Shown: piece after piece, positions 31,301-44,500 of the stretch
Layout of the letters: every line of letters begins with the position of its first letter
Numbering within the stretch: the first letter of the stretch is position 1
Assembly: GCF_964340395.1 (NCBI RefSeq)
Contig: NC_135558.1
Coordinates: 20,673,871 to 20,737,870 of the forward strand
From: Glandiceps talaboti
Taxonomy: Eukaryota > Hemichordata > Enteropneusta > Spengelidae
Length of the DNA stretch: 64,000 nt
Direction: 5' to 3'
Notes under the pieces: model-generated
Database searches by the model: none
Told to the model about the DNA's origin: nothing
The model's input: only the letters and a program-made list of their open reading frames with translations
Position numbers and translations under genes: made by a program

Positions 31301-34300
31301 ATCAAGAAGAGAAAGAAGTAAGCGAACATTTGAAATTGTAAAATTATTGAAAATGGCCATTAGGTTTTATTGACCAATAATTACGTTCATTCAGCAATGG
31401 AAAGTACAAGTTATCTAAAGATTCTTTTGTCAGTTCCAACTTCCAAGCATATGACAAGCTGTGACAATCTTATGTTACAAGTAGATTGTAGCTGAATGAA
31501 GAATTATTTTGAAGATTAGAGTACTTATATTATCAGCAGTAATATTTTTCAAAAAAGTCAATGTGAGTAGCATCAATAGTAAATGTTCGAATCTGAATGA
31601 CTGTTATTTCATTCCATCAATAAGTTTATACTGTATTGTTTGTTTGATTCATTCCTTTAAGGATGGAACCCAAGGCCAAGGAAGCTGGTACGAAGATGGA
31701 AAGAAGATGAACATCAGACAGCCAATTAAGAAGAGAAAGAAGTAAGCGAGCATTTGAAATTGTAAAATTACTGAAAATGGCCATTAGGTTTTATTGACCA
31801 ATAATTACGTTCATTCAGCAATGGAAAGTACAAGTTATCTAAAGAGTCTTTTGTCAGTTCCAACTTCCAAGCATATGACAAGCTGTGACAATCTTATGTT
31901 ACAAGTAGATTGTAGCTGAATGAAGAATTATTTTGGAGATTAGAGTACTTATATTATCAGCAGTAATATTTTTCAAAAACGTCAATGTGAGTAGCATCAC
32001 AAGTAAATGTTAGAATCTGAATGACTGTTATTTCATTCCATCAATAAGTTTATACTGTATTGTTTGTTTGATTCATTCCTTTAAGGATGGATCTCAAGGC
32101 CAAGGAAGCTGGTACGAAGATGGAAAGAAGATGAACATTAGACAGCCAATCAAGAAGAGAAAGAAGTAAGCGAACATTTGAAATTGTAAAATTATTGAAA
32201 ATAGCCATTAGGTTTTATTGACCAATAATTACGTTCATTCAGCAATGGAAAGTACAAGTTATCTAAAGGGTCTTTTGTCAGTTCCAAGCATATGAGAATC
32301 TGTGACAATCTTATGTTACAAGTAGATTGTAGCTGAATGAAGAATTATTTTGGAGATAAGCATACTTATATTATCAGCAGCAATATTTTTCAAAAAGGTC
32401 AATGTGAGTAGCATCAATAGTAAATGTTAGAATCTGAATGACTGTTATTTCATTATATCAATAAGTTTATACTGTATTGTTTGTTTGATTCATTCCTTTA
32501 AGGATGGATCCCAAGGCCAAGGAAGCTGGTACGAAGATGGAAAGAAGATGAACATCAGACAGCCAATTAAGAAGAGAAAGAAGTAAGCGAAGATTTGAAA
32601 TTGAAAATTACTGAAAATGGCCATTAGGTTTTATTGACCAATAATTACGTTCATTCAGCAATGGAAAGTACAAGTTATCTAAAGAGTCTTTTGTCAGTTC
32701 CAACTTCCAAGCATATGACAAGCTGTGACAATCTTATGTTACAAGTAGATTGTAGCTGAATGAAGAATTATTTTGGAGATTAGAGTACTTATATTGTCAG
32801 CAGTAATATTTTTCAAAAAAGTCAATGTGAGTAGCATCAATAGTAAATGTTCGAATCTGAATGACTGTTATTTCATTCCATCAATAAGTTTATACTGTAT
32901 TGTTTGTTTGATTCATTCTTTTAAGGATGGATCTCAAGGCCAAGGAAGCTGGTACGAAGATGGAAAGAAGATGAACATTAGACAGCCAATCAAGAAGAGA
33001 AAGAAGTAAGCGAACATTTGAAATTGTAAAATTACTGAAAATGGCCATTAGGTTTTATTGACCAATAATTACGTTCATTCAGCAATGGAAAGTACAAGTT
33101 ATCTAAAGATTCTTTTGTCAGTTCCAACTTCCAAGCATATGACAAGCTGTGACAATCTTATGTTACAAGTAGATTGTAGCTGAATGAAGAATTATTTTGG
33201 AGATAAGCATACTTATATTATCAGCAGCAATATTTTTCAAAAAGGTCAATGTGAGTAGCATCAATAGTAAATGTTAGAATCTGAATGACTGTTATTTCAT
33301 TACATCAATAAGTTTATACTGTATTGTTTGTTTGATTCATTCCTTTAAGGATGGATCCCAAGGCCAAGGAAGCTGGTACGAAGATGGAAAGAAGATGAAC
33401 ATCAGACAGCCAATTAAGAAGAGAAAGAAGTAAGCGAACATTTGAAATTGAAAATTACTGAAAATGGCCATTAGGTTTTATTGACCAATAATTACGTTCA
33501 TTCAGCAATGGAAAGTACAAGTTATCTAAAGAGTCTTTTGTCAGTTCCAACTTCCAAGCATATGACAAGCTGTGACAATCTTATGTTACAAGTAGATTGT
33601 AGCTGAATGAAGAATTATTTTGGAGATTAGAGTACTTATATTGTCAGCAGTAATATTTTTCAAAAAAGTCAATGTGAGTAGCATCAATAGTAAATGTTCG
33701 AATCTGAATGACTGTTATTTCATTCCATCAATAAGTTTATACTGTATTGTTTGTTTGATTCATTCCTTTAAGGATGGATCTCAAGGCCAAGGAAGCTGGT
33801 ACGAAGATGGAAAGAAGATGAACATTAGACAGCCAATCAAGAAGAGAAAGAAGTAAGCGAACATTTGAAATTGTAAAATTACTGAAAATGGCCATTAGGT
33901 TTTATTGACCAATAATTACTTTCATTCAGCAATGGAAAGTACAAGTTATCTAAAGATTCTTTTGTCAGTTCCAACTTCCAAGGATATGACAAGCTGTGAC
34001 AATCTTATGTTACAAGTAGATTGTAGCTGAATGAAGAATTATTTTGGAGATTAGAGAACTTATATTATCAGCAGTAATATTTTTCAAAAAGGTCAATGTG
34101 AGTAGCATCAATAGTAAATGTTAGAATCTGAATGACTGTTATTTCATTCCATCAATAAGTTTATACTGTATTGTTTGTTTGATTCATTCCTTTAAGGATG
34201 GAACCCAAGGCCAAGGAAGCTGGTACGAAGATGGAAAGAAGATGAACATCAGACAGCCAATTAAGAAGAGAAAGAAGTAAGCGAGCATTTGAAATTGTAA

Positions 34301-34704
34301 AATTACTGAAAATGGCCATTAGGTTTTATTGACGAATAATTACGTTCATTCAGCAATGGAAAGTACAAGTTATCTAAAGAGTCTTTTGTCAGTTCCAACT
34401 TCCAAGCATATGACAAGCTGTGACAATCTTATGTTACAAGTAGATTGTAGCTGAATGAAGAATTATTTTGGAGATTAGAGTACTTATATTGTCAGCAGTA
34501 ATATTTTTCAAAAAAGTCAATGTGAGTAGCATCAATAGTAAATGTTCGAATCTGAATGACTGTTATTTCATTCCATCAATAAGTTTATACTGTATTGTTT
34601 GTTTGATTCATTCCTTTAAGGATGGATCTCAAGGCCAAGGAAGCTGGTACGAAGATGGAAAGAAGATGAACATTAGACAGCCAATCAAGAAGAGAAAGAA
34701 GTAA
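28391..34704 (+). repeat. Array block 3: units 25-39, with an 847-bp dimer
   Basis: Exons start at 28731, 29144, 29568, 29985, 30408, 30825, 31238, 31662, 32086, 32503, 32926, 33350, 33773, 34197 and 34621. From 32,503 the units alternate with a period of 847-848 bp (32503, 33350, 34197 and 32926, 33773, 34621). A TATTGTCAGCAG variant marks one member of each pair. The acceptor of the copy at 31,238 is changed from TTTAAG to TTTAAA, so the nearest AG would shift by one base. Confidence 0.92.
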
Positions 34705-37700
34705 GCGAACATTTGAAATTGTAAAATTATTGAAAATGGCCATTAGGTTTTATTGACCAATAATTACGTTCATTCAGCAATGGAAAGTACAAGTTATCTA
34801 AAGATTCTTTTGTCAGTTCCAACTTCCAAGCATATGACAAGCTGTGACAATCTTATGTTACAAGTAGATTGTAGCTGAATGAAGAATTATTTTGGAGATT
34901 AGAGAACTTATATTATCAGCAGTAATATTTTTCAAAAAAGTCAATGTGAGTAGCATCACAAGTAAATGTTCGAATCTGAATGACTGTTATTTCATTCCAT
35001 CAATAAGTTTATACTGTATTGTTTGTTTGATTCATTCCTTTAAGGATGGATCTCAAGGCCAAGGAAGCTGGTACGGAGATGGAAAGAAGATGAACATTAG
35101 ACAGCCAATCAAGAAGAGAAAGAAGTAAGCGAACATTTGAAATTGTAAAATTACTGAAAATGGCCATTAGGTTTTATTGACCAATAATTACGTTCATTCA
35201 GCAATGGAAAGTACAAGTTATCTAAAGATTCTTTTGTCAGTTCCAACTTCCAAGCATATGACAAGGTGTGACAATCTTATGTTACAAGTAGATTGTAGCT
35301 GAATGAAGAATTATTTTGGAGATTAGAGAACTTATATTATCAGCAGTAATATTTTTCAAAAAAGTCAATGTGAGTAGCATCACAAGTAAATGTTCGAATC
35401 TGAATGACTGTTATTTCATTCCATCAATAAGTTTATACTGTATTGTTTGTTTGATTCATTCCTTTAAGGATGGATCTCAAGGCCAAGGAAGCTGGTACGA
35501 AGATGGAAAGAAGATGAACATTAGACAGCCAATCAAGAAGAGAAAGAAGTAAGCGAACATTTGAAATTGTAAAATTACTGAAAATGGCCATTAGGTTTTA
35601 TTGACCAATAATTACGTTCATTCAGCAATGGAAAGTACAAGTTATCTAAAGATTCTTTTGTCAGTTCCAACTTCCAAGCATATGACAAGCTGTGACAATC
35701 TTATGTTACAAGTAGATTGTAGCTGAATGAAGAATTATTTTGGAGATTAGAGAACTTATATTATCAGCAGTAATATTTTTCAAAAACGTCAATGTGAGTA
35801 GCATCACAAGTAAATGTTCGAATCTGAATGACTGTTATTTCATTCCATCAATAAGTTTATACTGTATTGTTTGTTTGATTCATTCCTTTAAGGATGGATC
35901 TCAAGGCCAAGGAAGCTGGTACGAAGATGGAAAGAAGATGAACATCAGACAGCCAATTAAGAAGAGAAAGAAGTAAGCGAGCATTTGAAATTGTAAAATT
36001 ATTGAAAATGGCCATTAGGTTTTATTGACCAATAATTACGTTCATTCAGCAATGGAAAGTACAAGTTATCTAAAGGGTCTTTTGTCAGTTCCAACTTCCA
36101 AGCATATGACAAGCTGTGACAATCTTATGTTACAAGTAGATTGTAGCTGAATGAAGAATTATTTTGGAGATTAGAGAACTTATATTATCAGCAGTAATAT
36201 TTTTCAAAAACGTCAATGTGAGTAGCATCACAAGTAAATGTTCGAATCTGAATGACTGTTATTTCATTCCATCAATAAGTTTATACTGTATTGTTTGTTT
36301 GATTCATTCCTTTAAGGATGGATCTCAAGGCCAAGGAAGCTGGTACGAAGATGGAAAGAAGATGAACATCAGACAGCCAATTAAGAAGAGAAAGAAGTAA
36401 GCGAACATTTGAAATTGTAAAATTACTGAAAATGGCCATTAGGTTTATTGACCAATAATTACGTTCATTCGGTAATGGAAAGTACAAGTTATCTAAAGAG
36501 TCTTTTGTCAGTTCCAAGCATGTGACAAGCTGTGACAATCTTATGTTACAAGTAGATTGTAGCTGAATGAAGAATTATTTTGGAGATTAGAGTACTTATA
36601 TTATCAGCAGTAATATTTTTCAAAAACGTCAATGTGAGTAGCATCACAAGTAAATGTTAGAATATGAATGACTGTTATTTCATTCCATCAATAAGTTTAT
36701 ACTGTATTGTTTGTTTGATTCATTCCTTTAAGGATGGATCTCAAGGCCAAGGAAGCTGGTACGAAGATGGAAAGAAGATGAACATTAGACAGCCAATCAA
36801 GAAGAGAAAGAAGTAAGCGAACATTTGAAATTGTAAAATTATTGAAAATGGCCATTAGGTTTTATTGACCAATAATTACGTTCATTCAGCAATGGAAAGT
36901 ACAAGTTATCTAAAGATTCTTTTGTCAGTTCCAACTTCCAAGCATATGACAAGCTGTGACAATCTTATGTTACAAGTAGATTGTAGCTGAATGAAGAATT
37001 ATTTTGGAGATTAGAGAACTTATATTATCAGCAGTAATATTTTTCAAAAAAGTCAATGTGAGTAGCATCACAAGTAAATGTTCGAATCTGAATGACTGTT
37101 ATTTCATTCCATCAATAAGTTTATACTGTATTGTTTGTTTGATTCATTCCTTTAAGGATGGATCTCAAGGCCAAGGAAGCTGGTACGAAGATGGAAAGAA
37201 GATGAACATTAGACAGCCAATCAAGAAGAGAAAGAAGTAAGCGAACATTTGAAATTGTAAAATTACTGAAAATGGCCATTAGGTTTTATTGACCAATAAT
37301 TACGTTCATTCAGCAATGGAAAGTACAAGTTATCTAAAGATTCTTTTGTCAGTTCCAACTTCCAAGCATATGACAAGCTGTGACAATCTTATGTTACAAG
37401 TAGATTGTAGCTGAATGAAGAATTATTTTGGAGATTAGAGAACTTATATTATCAGCAGTAATATTTTTCAAAAACGTCAATGTGAGTAGCATCACAAGTA
37501 AATGTTCGAATCTGAATGACTGTTATTTCATTCCATCAATAAGTTTATACTGTATTGTTTGTTTGATTCATTCCTTTAAGGATGGATCTCAAGGCCAAGG
37601 AAGCTGGTACGAAGATGGAAAGAAGATGAACATCAGACAGCCAATTAAGAAGAGAAAGAAGTAAGCGAGCATTTGAAATTGTAAAATTATTGAAAATGGC

Positions 37701-38504
37701 CATTAGGTTTTATTGACCAATAATTACGTTCATTCAGCAATGGAAAATACAAGTTATCTAAAGGGTCTTTTGTCAGTTCCAACTTCCAAGCATATGACAA
37801 GCTGTGACAATCTTATGTTACAAGTAGATTGTAGCTGAATGAAGAATTATTTTGGAGATTAGAGAACTTATATTATCAGCAGTAATATTTTTCAAAAACG
37901 TCAATGTGAGTAGCATCACAAGTAAATGTTCGAATCTGAATGACTGTTATTTCATTCCATCAATAAGTTTATACTGTATTGTTTGTTTGATTCATTCCTT
38001 TAAGGATGGATCTCAAGGCCAAGGAAGCTGGTACGAAGATGGAAAGAAGATGAACATCAGACAGCCAATTAAGAAGAGAAAGAAGTAAGCGAACATTTGA
38101 AATTGTAAAATTACTGAAAATGGCCATTAGGTTTATTGACCAATAATTACGTTCATTCGGTAATGGAAAGTACAAGTTATCTAAAGAGTCTTTTGTCAGT
38201 TCCAAGCATGTGACAAGCTGTGACAATCTTATGTTACAAGTAGATTGTAGCTGAATGAAGAATTATTTTGGAGATTAGAGTACTTATATTATCAGCAGTA
38301 ATATTTTTCAAAAACGTCAATGTGAGTAGCATCACAAGTAAATGTTAGAATATGAATGACTGTTATTTCATTCCATCAATAAGTTTATACTGTATTGTTT
38401 GTTTGATTCATTCCTTTAAGGATGGATCTCAAGGCCAAGGAAGCTGGTACGAAGATGGAAAGAAGATGAACATCAGACAGCCAATCAAGAAGAGAAAGAA
38501 GTAA
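34705..38504 (+). repeat. Array block 4: units 40-48, 1,688-bp tetramer in tandem
   Basis: Exons start at 35045, 35469, 35893, 36317, 36733, 37157, 37581, 38005 and 38421. The spacing pattern 424-424-424-416 occurs twice, giving an exact 1,688-bp period (35045 to 36733, 35469 to 37157, and so on). The two tetramers share private changes such as CGGTAATGG and AGAATATGAATG. This looks like one of the most recent duplications in the array. The copy at 35,045 has Glu to Gly. Confidence 0.95.
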
Positions 38505-41500
38505 GCGAACATTTGAAATTGTAAAATTATTGAAAATGGCAATTAGGTTTTATTGACAAATAATTACGTTCATTCAGCAATGGAAAGTACAAGTTATCTA
38601 AAGATTCTTTTGTCAGTTCCAACTTCCAAGCATATGACAAGCTGTGACAATCTTATGTTACAAGTAGATTGTAGCTGAATGAAGAATTATTTTGGAGATT
38701 AGAGTACTTATATTGTCAGCAGTAATATTTTTCAAAAAAGTCAATGTGAGTAGCATCAATAGTAAATGTTCGAATCTGAATGACTGTTATTTCATTCCAT
38801 CAATAAGTTTATACTGTATTGTTTGTTTGATTCATTCCTTTAAGGATGGATCCCAAGGCCAAGGAAGCTGGTACGAAGATGGAAAGAAGATGAACATCAG
38901 ACAGCCAATTAAGAAGAGAAAGAAGTAAGCGAGCATTTGAAATTGTAAAATTACTGAAAATGGCCATTAGGTTTTATTGACCAATAATTACGTTCATTCG
39001 GCAATGGCAAGTACAAGTTATCTAAAGGGTCTTTTGTCAGTTCCAAGCATATGACAAGCTGTCAAAATCTTATGTTACAAGTAGATTGTAGCTGAATGAA
39101 GAGTTATTTTGGAGGTTAGCATACTTATATTATCAGCAGTAATATTTTTCAAAAAGGTCAATGTGAGTAGCATCAATAGTAAATGTTAGAATCTGAATGA
39201 CTGTTATTTCATTCCATCAATAAGTTTATATTGTACTGTTTGATTAATTCCTTTAAGGATGGATCCCAAGGCCAAGGAAGATGGTACGAAGATGGAAAGA
39301 AGATGAAAATCAGACAGCCAATCAAGAAGAGAAAGAAGTAAGCGAACATTTGAAATTGTAAAATTACTGAAAATGGCCATTAGGTTTATTGACCAATAAT
39401 TACGTTCATTCGGCAATGGAAAGTACAAGTTATCTAAAGAGTCTTTTGTCAGTTCCAAGCATGTGACAAGCTGTGACAATCTTATGTTACAAGTAGATTG
39501 TAGCTGAATGAAGAATTATTTTGGAGATTAGAGTACTTATATTATCAGCAGTAATATTTTTCAAAAACGTCAATGTGAGTAGCATCACAAGTAAATGTTA
39601 GAATCTGAATGACTGTTATTTCATTCCATCAATAAGTTTATACTGTATTGTTTGTTTGATTCATTCCTTTAAGGATGGATCTCAAGGCCAAGGAAGCTGG
39701 TACGAAGATGGAAAGAAGATGAACATCAGACAGCCAATTAAGAAGAGAAAGAAGTAAGCGAGCATTTGAAATTGTAAAATTACTGAAAATGGCCATTAGG
39801 TTTTATTGACCAATAATTACGTTCATTCAGCAATGGAAAGTACAAGTTATCTAAAGAGTCTTTTGTCAGTTCCAACTTCCAAGCATATGACAAGCTGTGA
39901 CAATCTTATGTTACAAGTAGATTGTAGCTGAATGAAGAATTATTTTGGAGATTAGAGTACTTATATTGTCAGCAGTAATATTTTTCAAAAAAGTCAATGT
40001 GAGTAGCATCAATAGTAAATGTTCGAATCTGAATGACTGTTATTTCATTCCATCAATAAGTTTATACTGTATTGTTTGTTTGATTCATTCCTTTAAGGAT
40101 GGATCTCAAGGCCAAGGAAGCTGGTACGAAGATGGAAAGAAGATGAACATTAGACAGCCAATCAAGAAGAGAAAGAAGTAAGCGAACATTTGAAATTGTA
40201 AAATTATTGAAAATGGCCATTAGGTTTTATTGACCAATAATTACGTTCATTCAGCAATGGAAAGTACAAGTTATCTAAAGATTCTTTTGTCAGTTCCAAG
40301 CATATGAGAATCTGTGACAATCTTATGTTACAAGTAGATTGTAGCTGAATGAAGAATTATTTTGGAGATAAGCATACTTATATTATCAGCAGCAATATTT
40401 TTCAAAAAGGTCAATGTGAGTAGCATCAATAGTAAATGTTAGAATCTGAATGACTGTTATTTCATTCCATCAATAAGTTTATACTGTATTGTTTGTTTGA
40501 TTCATTCCTTTAAGGATGGATCTCAAGGCCAAGGAAGCTGGTACGGAGATGGAAAGAAGATGAACATTAGACAGCCAATCAAGAAGAGAAAGAAGTAAGC
40601 GAACATTTGAAATTGAAAATTACTGAAAATGGCCATTAGGTTTTATTGACCAATAATTACGTTCATTCAGCAATGGAAAGTACAAGTTATCTAAAGATTC
40701 TTTTGTCAGTTCCAACTTCCAAGCATATGACAAGGTGTGACAATCTTATGTTACAAGTAGATTGTAGCTGAATGAAGAATTATTTTGGAGATTAGAGAAC
40801 TTATATTATCAGCAGTAATATTTTTCAAAAAAGTCAATGTGAGTAGCATCACAAGTAAATGTTCGAATCTGAATGACTGTTATTTCATTCCATCAATAAG
40901 TTTATACTGTATTGTTTGTTTGATTCATTCCTTTAAGGATGGATATCAAGGCCAAGGAAGCTGGTACGAAGATGGAAAGAAGATGAACATTAGACAGCCA
41001 ATCAAGAAGAGAAAGAAGTAAGCGAACATTTGAAATTGTAAAATTACTGAAAATGGCCATTAGGTTTTATTGACCAATAATTACGTTCATTCAGCAATGG
41101 AAAGTACAAGTTATCTAAAGATTCTTTTGTCAGTTCCAACTTCCAAGCATATGACAAGCTGTGACAATCTTATGTTACAAGTAGATTGTAGCTGAATGAA
41201 GAATTATTTTGGAGATTAGAGAACTTATATTATCAGCAGTAATATTTTTCAAAAACGTCAATGTGAGTAGCATCACAAGTAAATGTTCGAATCTGAATGA
41301 CTGTTATTTCATTCCATCAATAAGTTTATACTGTATTGTTTGTTTGATTCATTCCTTTAAGGATGGATCTCAAGGCCAAGGAAGCTGGTACGAAGATGGA
41401 AAGAAGATGAACATCAGACAGCCAATTAAGAAGAGAAAGAAGTAAGCGAGCATTTGAAATTGTAAAATTATTGAAAATGGCCATTAGGTTTTATTGACCA

Positions 41501-44500
41501 ATAATTACGTTCATTCAGCAATGGAAAGTACAAGTTATCTAAAGGGTCTTTTGTCAGTTCCAAGCATATGACAAGCTGTGAAAATCTTATGTTACAAGTA
41601 GATTGTAGCTGAATGAAGAATTATTTTGGAGGTTAGCATACTTATATTATCAGCAGTAATATTTTTCAAAAAGGTCAATGTGAGTAGCATCAATAGTAAA
41701 TGTTAGAATCTGAATGACTGTTATTTCATTCCATCAATAAGTTTATATTGTACTGTTTGATTAATTCCTTTAAGGATGGATCCCAAGGCCAAGGAAGATG
41801 GTACGAAGATGGAAAGAAGATGAACATCAGACAGCCAATCAAGAAGAGAAAGAAGTAAGCGAACATTTGAAATTGTAAAATTACTGAAAATGGCCATTAG
41901 GTTTATTGACCAATAATTACGTTCATTCGGTAATGGAAAGTACAAGTTATCTAAAGAGTCTTTTGTCAGTTCCAAGCATGTGACAAGCTGTGACAATCTT
42001 ATGTTACAAGTAGATTGTAGCTGAATGAAGAATTATTTTGGAGATTAGAGTACTTATATTATCAGCAGTAATATTTTTCAAAAACGTCAATGTGAGTAGC
42101 ATCACAAGTAAATGTTAGAATATGAATGACTGTTATTTCATTCCATCAATAAGTTTATACTGTATTGTTTGTTTGATTCATTCCTTTAAGGATGGATCTC
42201 AAGGCCAAGGAAGCTGGTACGAAGATGGAAAGAAGATGAACATCAGACAGCCAATCAAGAAGAGAAAGAAGTAAGCGAACATTTGAAATTGTAAAATTAT
42301 TGAAAATGGCAATTAGGTTTTATTGACAAATAATTACGTTCATTCAGCAATGGAAAGTACAAGTTATCTAAAGATTCTTTTGTCAGTTCCAACTTCCAAG
42401 CATATGACAAGCTGTGACAATCTTATGTTACAAGTAGATTGTAGCTGAATGAAGAATTATTTTGGAGATTAGAGTACTTATATTGTCAGCAGTAATATTT
42501 TTCAAAAAAGTCAATGTGAGTAGCATCAATAGTAAATGTTCGAATCTGAATGACTGTTATTTCATTCCATCAATAAGTTTATACTGTATTGTTTGTTTGA
42601 TTCATTCCTTTAAGGATGGATCCCAAGGCCAAGGAAGCTGGTACGAAGATGGAAAGAAGATGAACATCAGACAGCCAATTAAGAAGAGAAAGAAGTAAGC
42701 GAGCATTTGAAATTGTAAAATTACTGAAAATGGCCATTAGGTTTTATTGACCAATAATTACGTTCATTCGGCAATGGCAAGTACAAGTTATCTAAAGGGT
42801 CTTTTGTCAGTTCCAAGCATATGACAAGCTGTGAAAATCTTATGTTACAAGTAGATTGTAGCTGAATGAAGAGTTATTTTGGAGGTTAGCATACTTATAT
42901 TATCAGCAGTAATATTTTTCAAAAAGGTCAATGTGAGTAGCATCAATAGTAAATGTTAGAATCTGAATGACTGTTATTTCATTCCATCAATAAGTTTATA
43001 TTGTACTGTTTGATTAATTCCTTTAAGGATGGATCCCAAGGCCAAGGAAGATGGTACGAAGATGGAAAGAAGATGAACATCAGACAGCCAATCAAGAAGA
43101 GAAAGAAGTAAGCGAACATTTGAAATTGTAAAATTACTGAAAATGGCCATTAGGTTTATTGACCAATAATTACGTTCATTCGGCAATGGAAAGTACAAGT
43201 TATCTAAAGAGTCTTTTGTCAGTTCCAAGCATGTGACAAGCTGTGACAATCTTATGTTACAAGTAGATTGTAGCTGAATGAAGAATTATTTTGGAGATTA
43301 GAGTACTTATATTATCAGCAGTAATATTTTTCAAAAACGTCAATGTGAGTAGCATCACAAGTAAATGTTAGAATCTGAATGACTGTTATTTCATTCCATC
43401 AATAAGTTTATACTGTATTGTTTGTTTGATTCATTCCTTTAAGGATGGATCTCAAGGCCAAGGAAGCTGGTACGAAGATGGAAAGAAGATGAACATCAGA
43501 CAGCCAATTAAGAAGAGAAAGAAGTAAGCGAGCATTTGAAATTGTAAAATTACTGAAAATGGCCATTAGGTTTTATTGACCAATAATTACGTTCATTCAG
43601 CAATGGAAAGTACAAGTTATCTAAAGAGTCTTTTGTCAGTTCCAACTTCCAAGCATATGACAAGCTGTGACAATCTTATGTTACAAGTAGATTGTAGCTG
43701 AATGAAGAATTATTTTGGAGATTAGAGTACTTATATTGTCAGCAGTAATATTTTTCAAAAAAGTCAATGTGAGTAGCATCAATAGTAAATGTTCGAATCT
43801 GAATGACTGTTATTTCATTCCATCAATAAGTTTATACTGTATTGTTTGTTTGATTCATTCCTTTAAGGATGGATCTCAAGGCCAAGGAAGCTGGTACGAA
43901 GATGGAAAGAAGATGAACATTAGACAGCCAATCAAGAAGAGAAAGAAGTAAGCGAACATTTGAAATTGTAAAATTATTGAAAATGGCCATTAGGTTTTAT
44001 TGACCAATAATTACGTTCATTCAGCAATGGAAAGTACAAGTTATCTAAAGGGTCTTTTGTCAGTTCCAAGCATATTAGAATCTGTGACAATCTTATGTTA
44101 CAAGTAGATTGTAGCTGAATGAAGAATCATTTTGGAGATAAGCATACTTATATTATCAGCAGCAATATTTTTCAAAAAGGTCAATGTGAGTAGCATCAAT
44201 AGTAAATGTTAGAATCTGAATGACTGTTATTTCATTACATCAATAAGTTTATACTGTATTGTTTGTTTGATTCATTCCTTTAAGGATGGATCCCAAGGCC
44301 AAGGAAGCTGGTACGAAGATGGAAAGAAGATGAACATCAGACAGCCAATTAAGAAGAGAAAGAAGTAAGCGAACATTTGAAATTGAAAATTACTGAAAAT
44401 GGCCATTAGGTTTTATTGACCAATAATTACGTTCATTCAGCAATGGAAAGTACAAGTTATCTAAAGAGTCTTTTGTCAGTTCCAACTTCCAAGCATATGA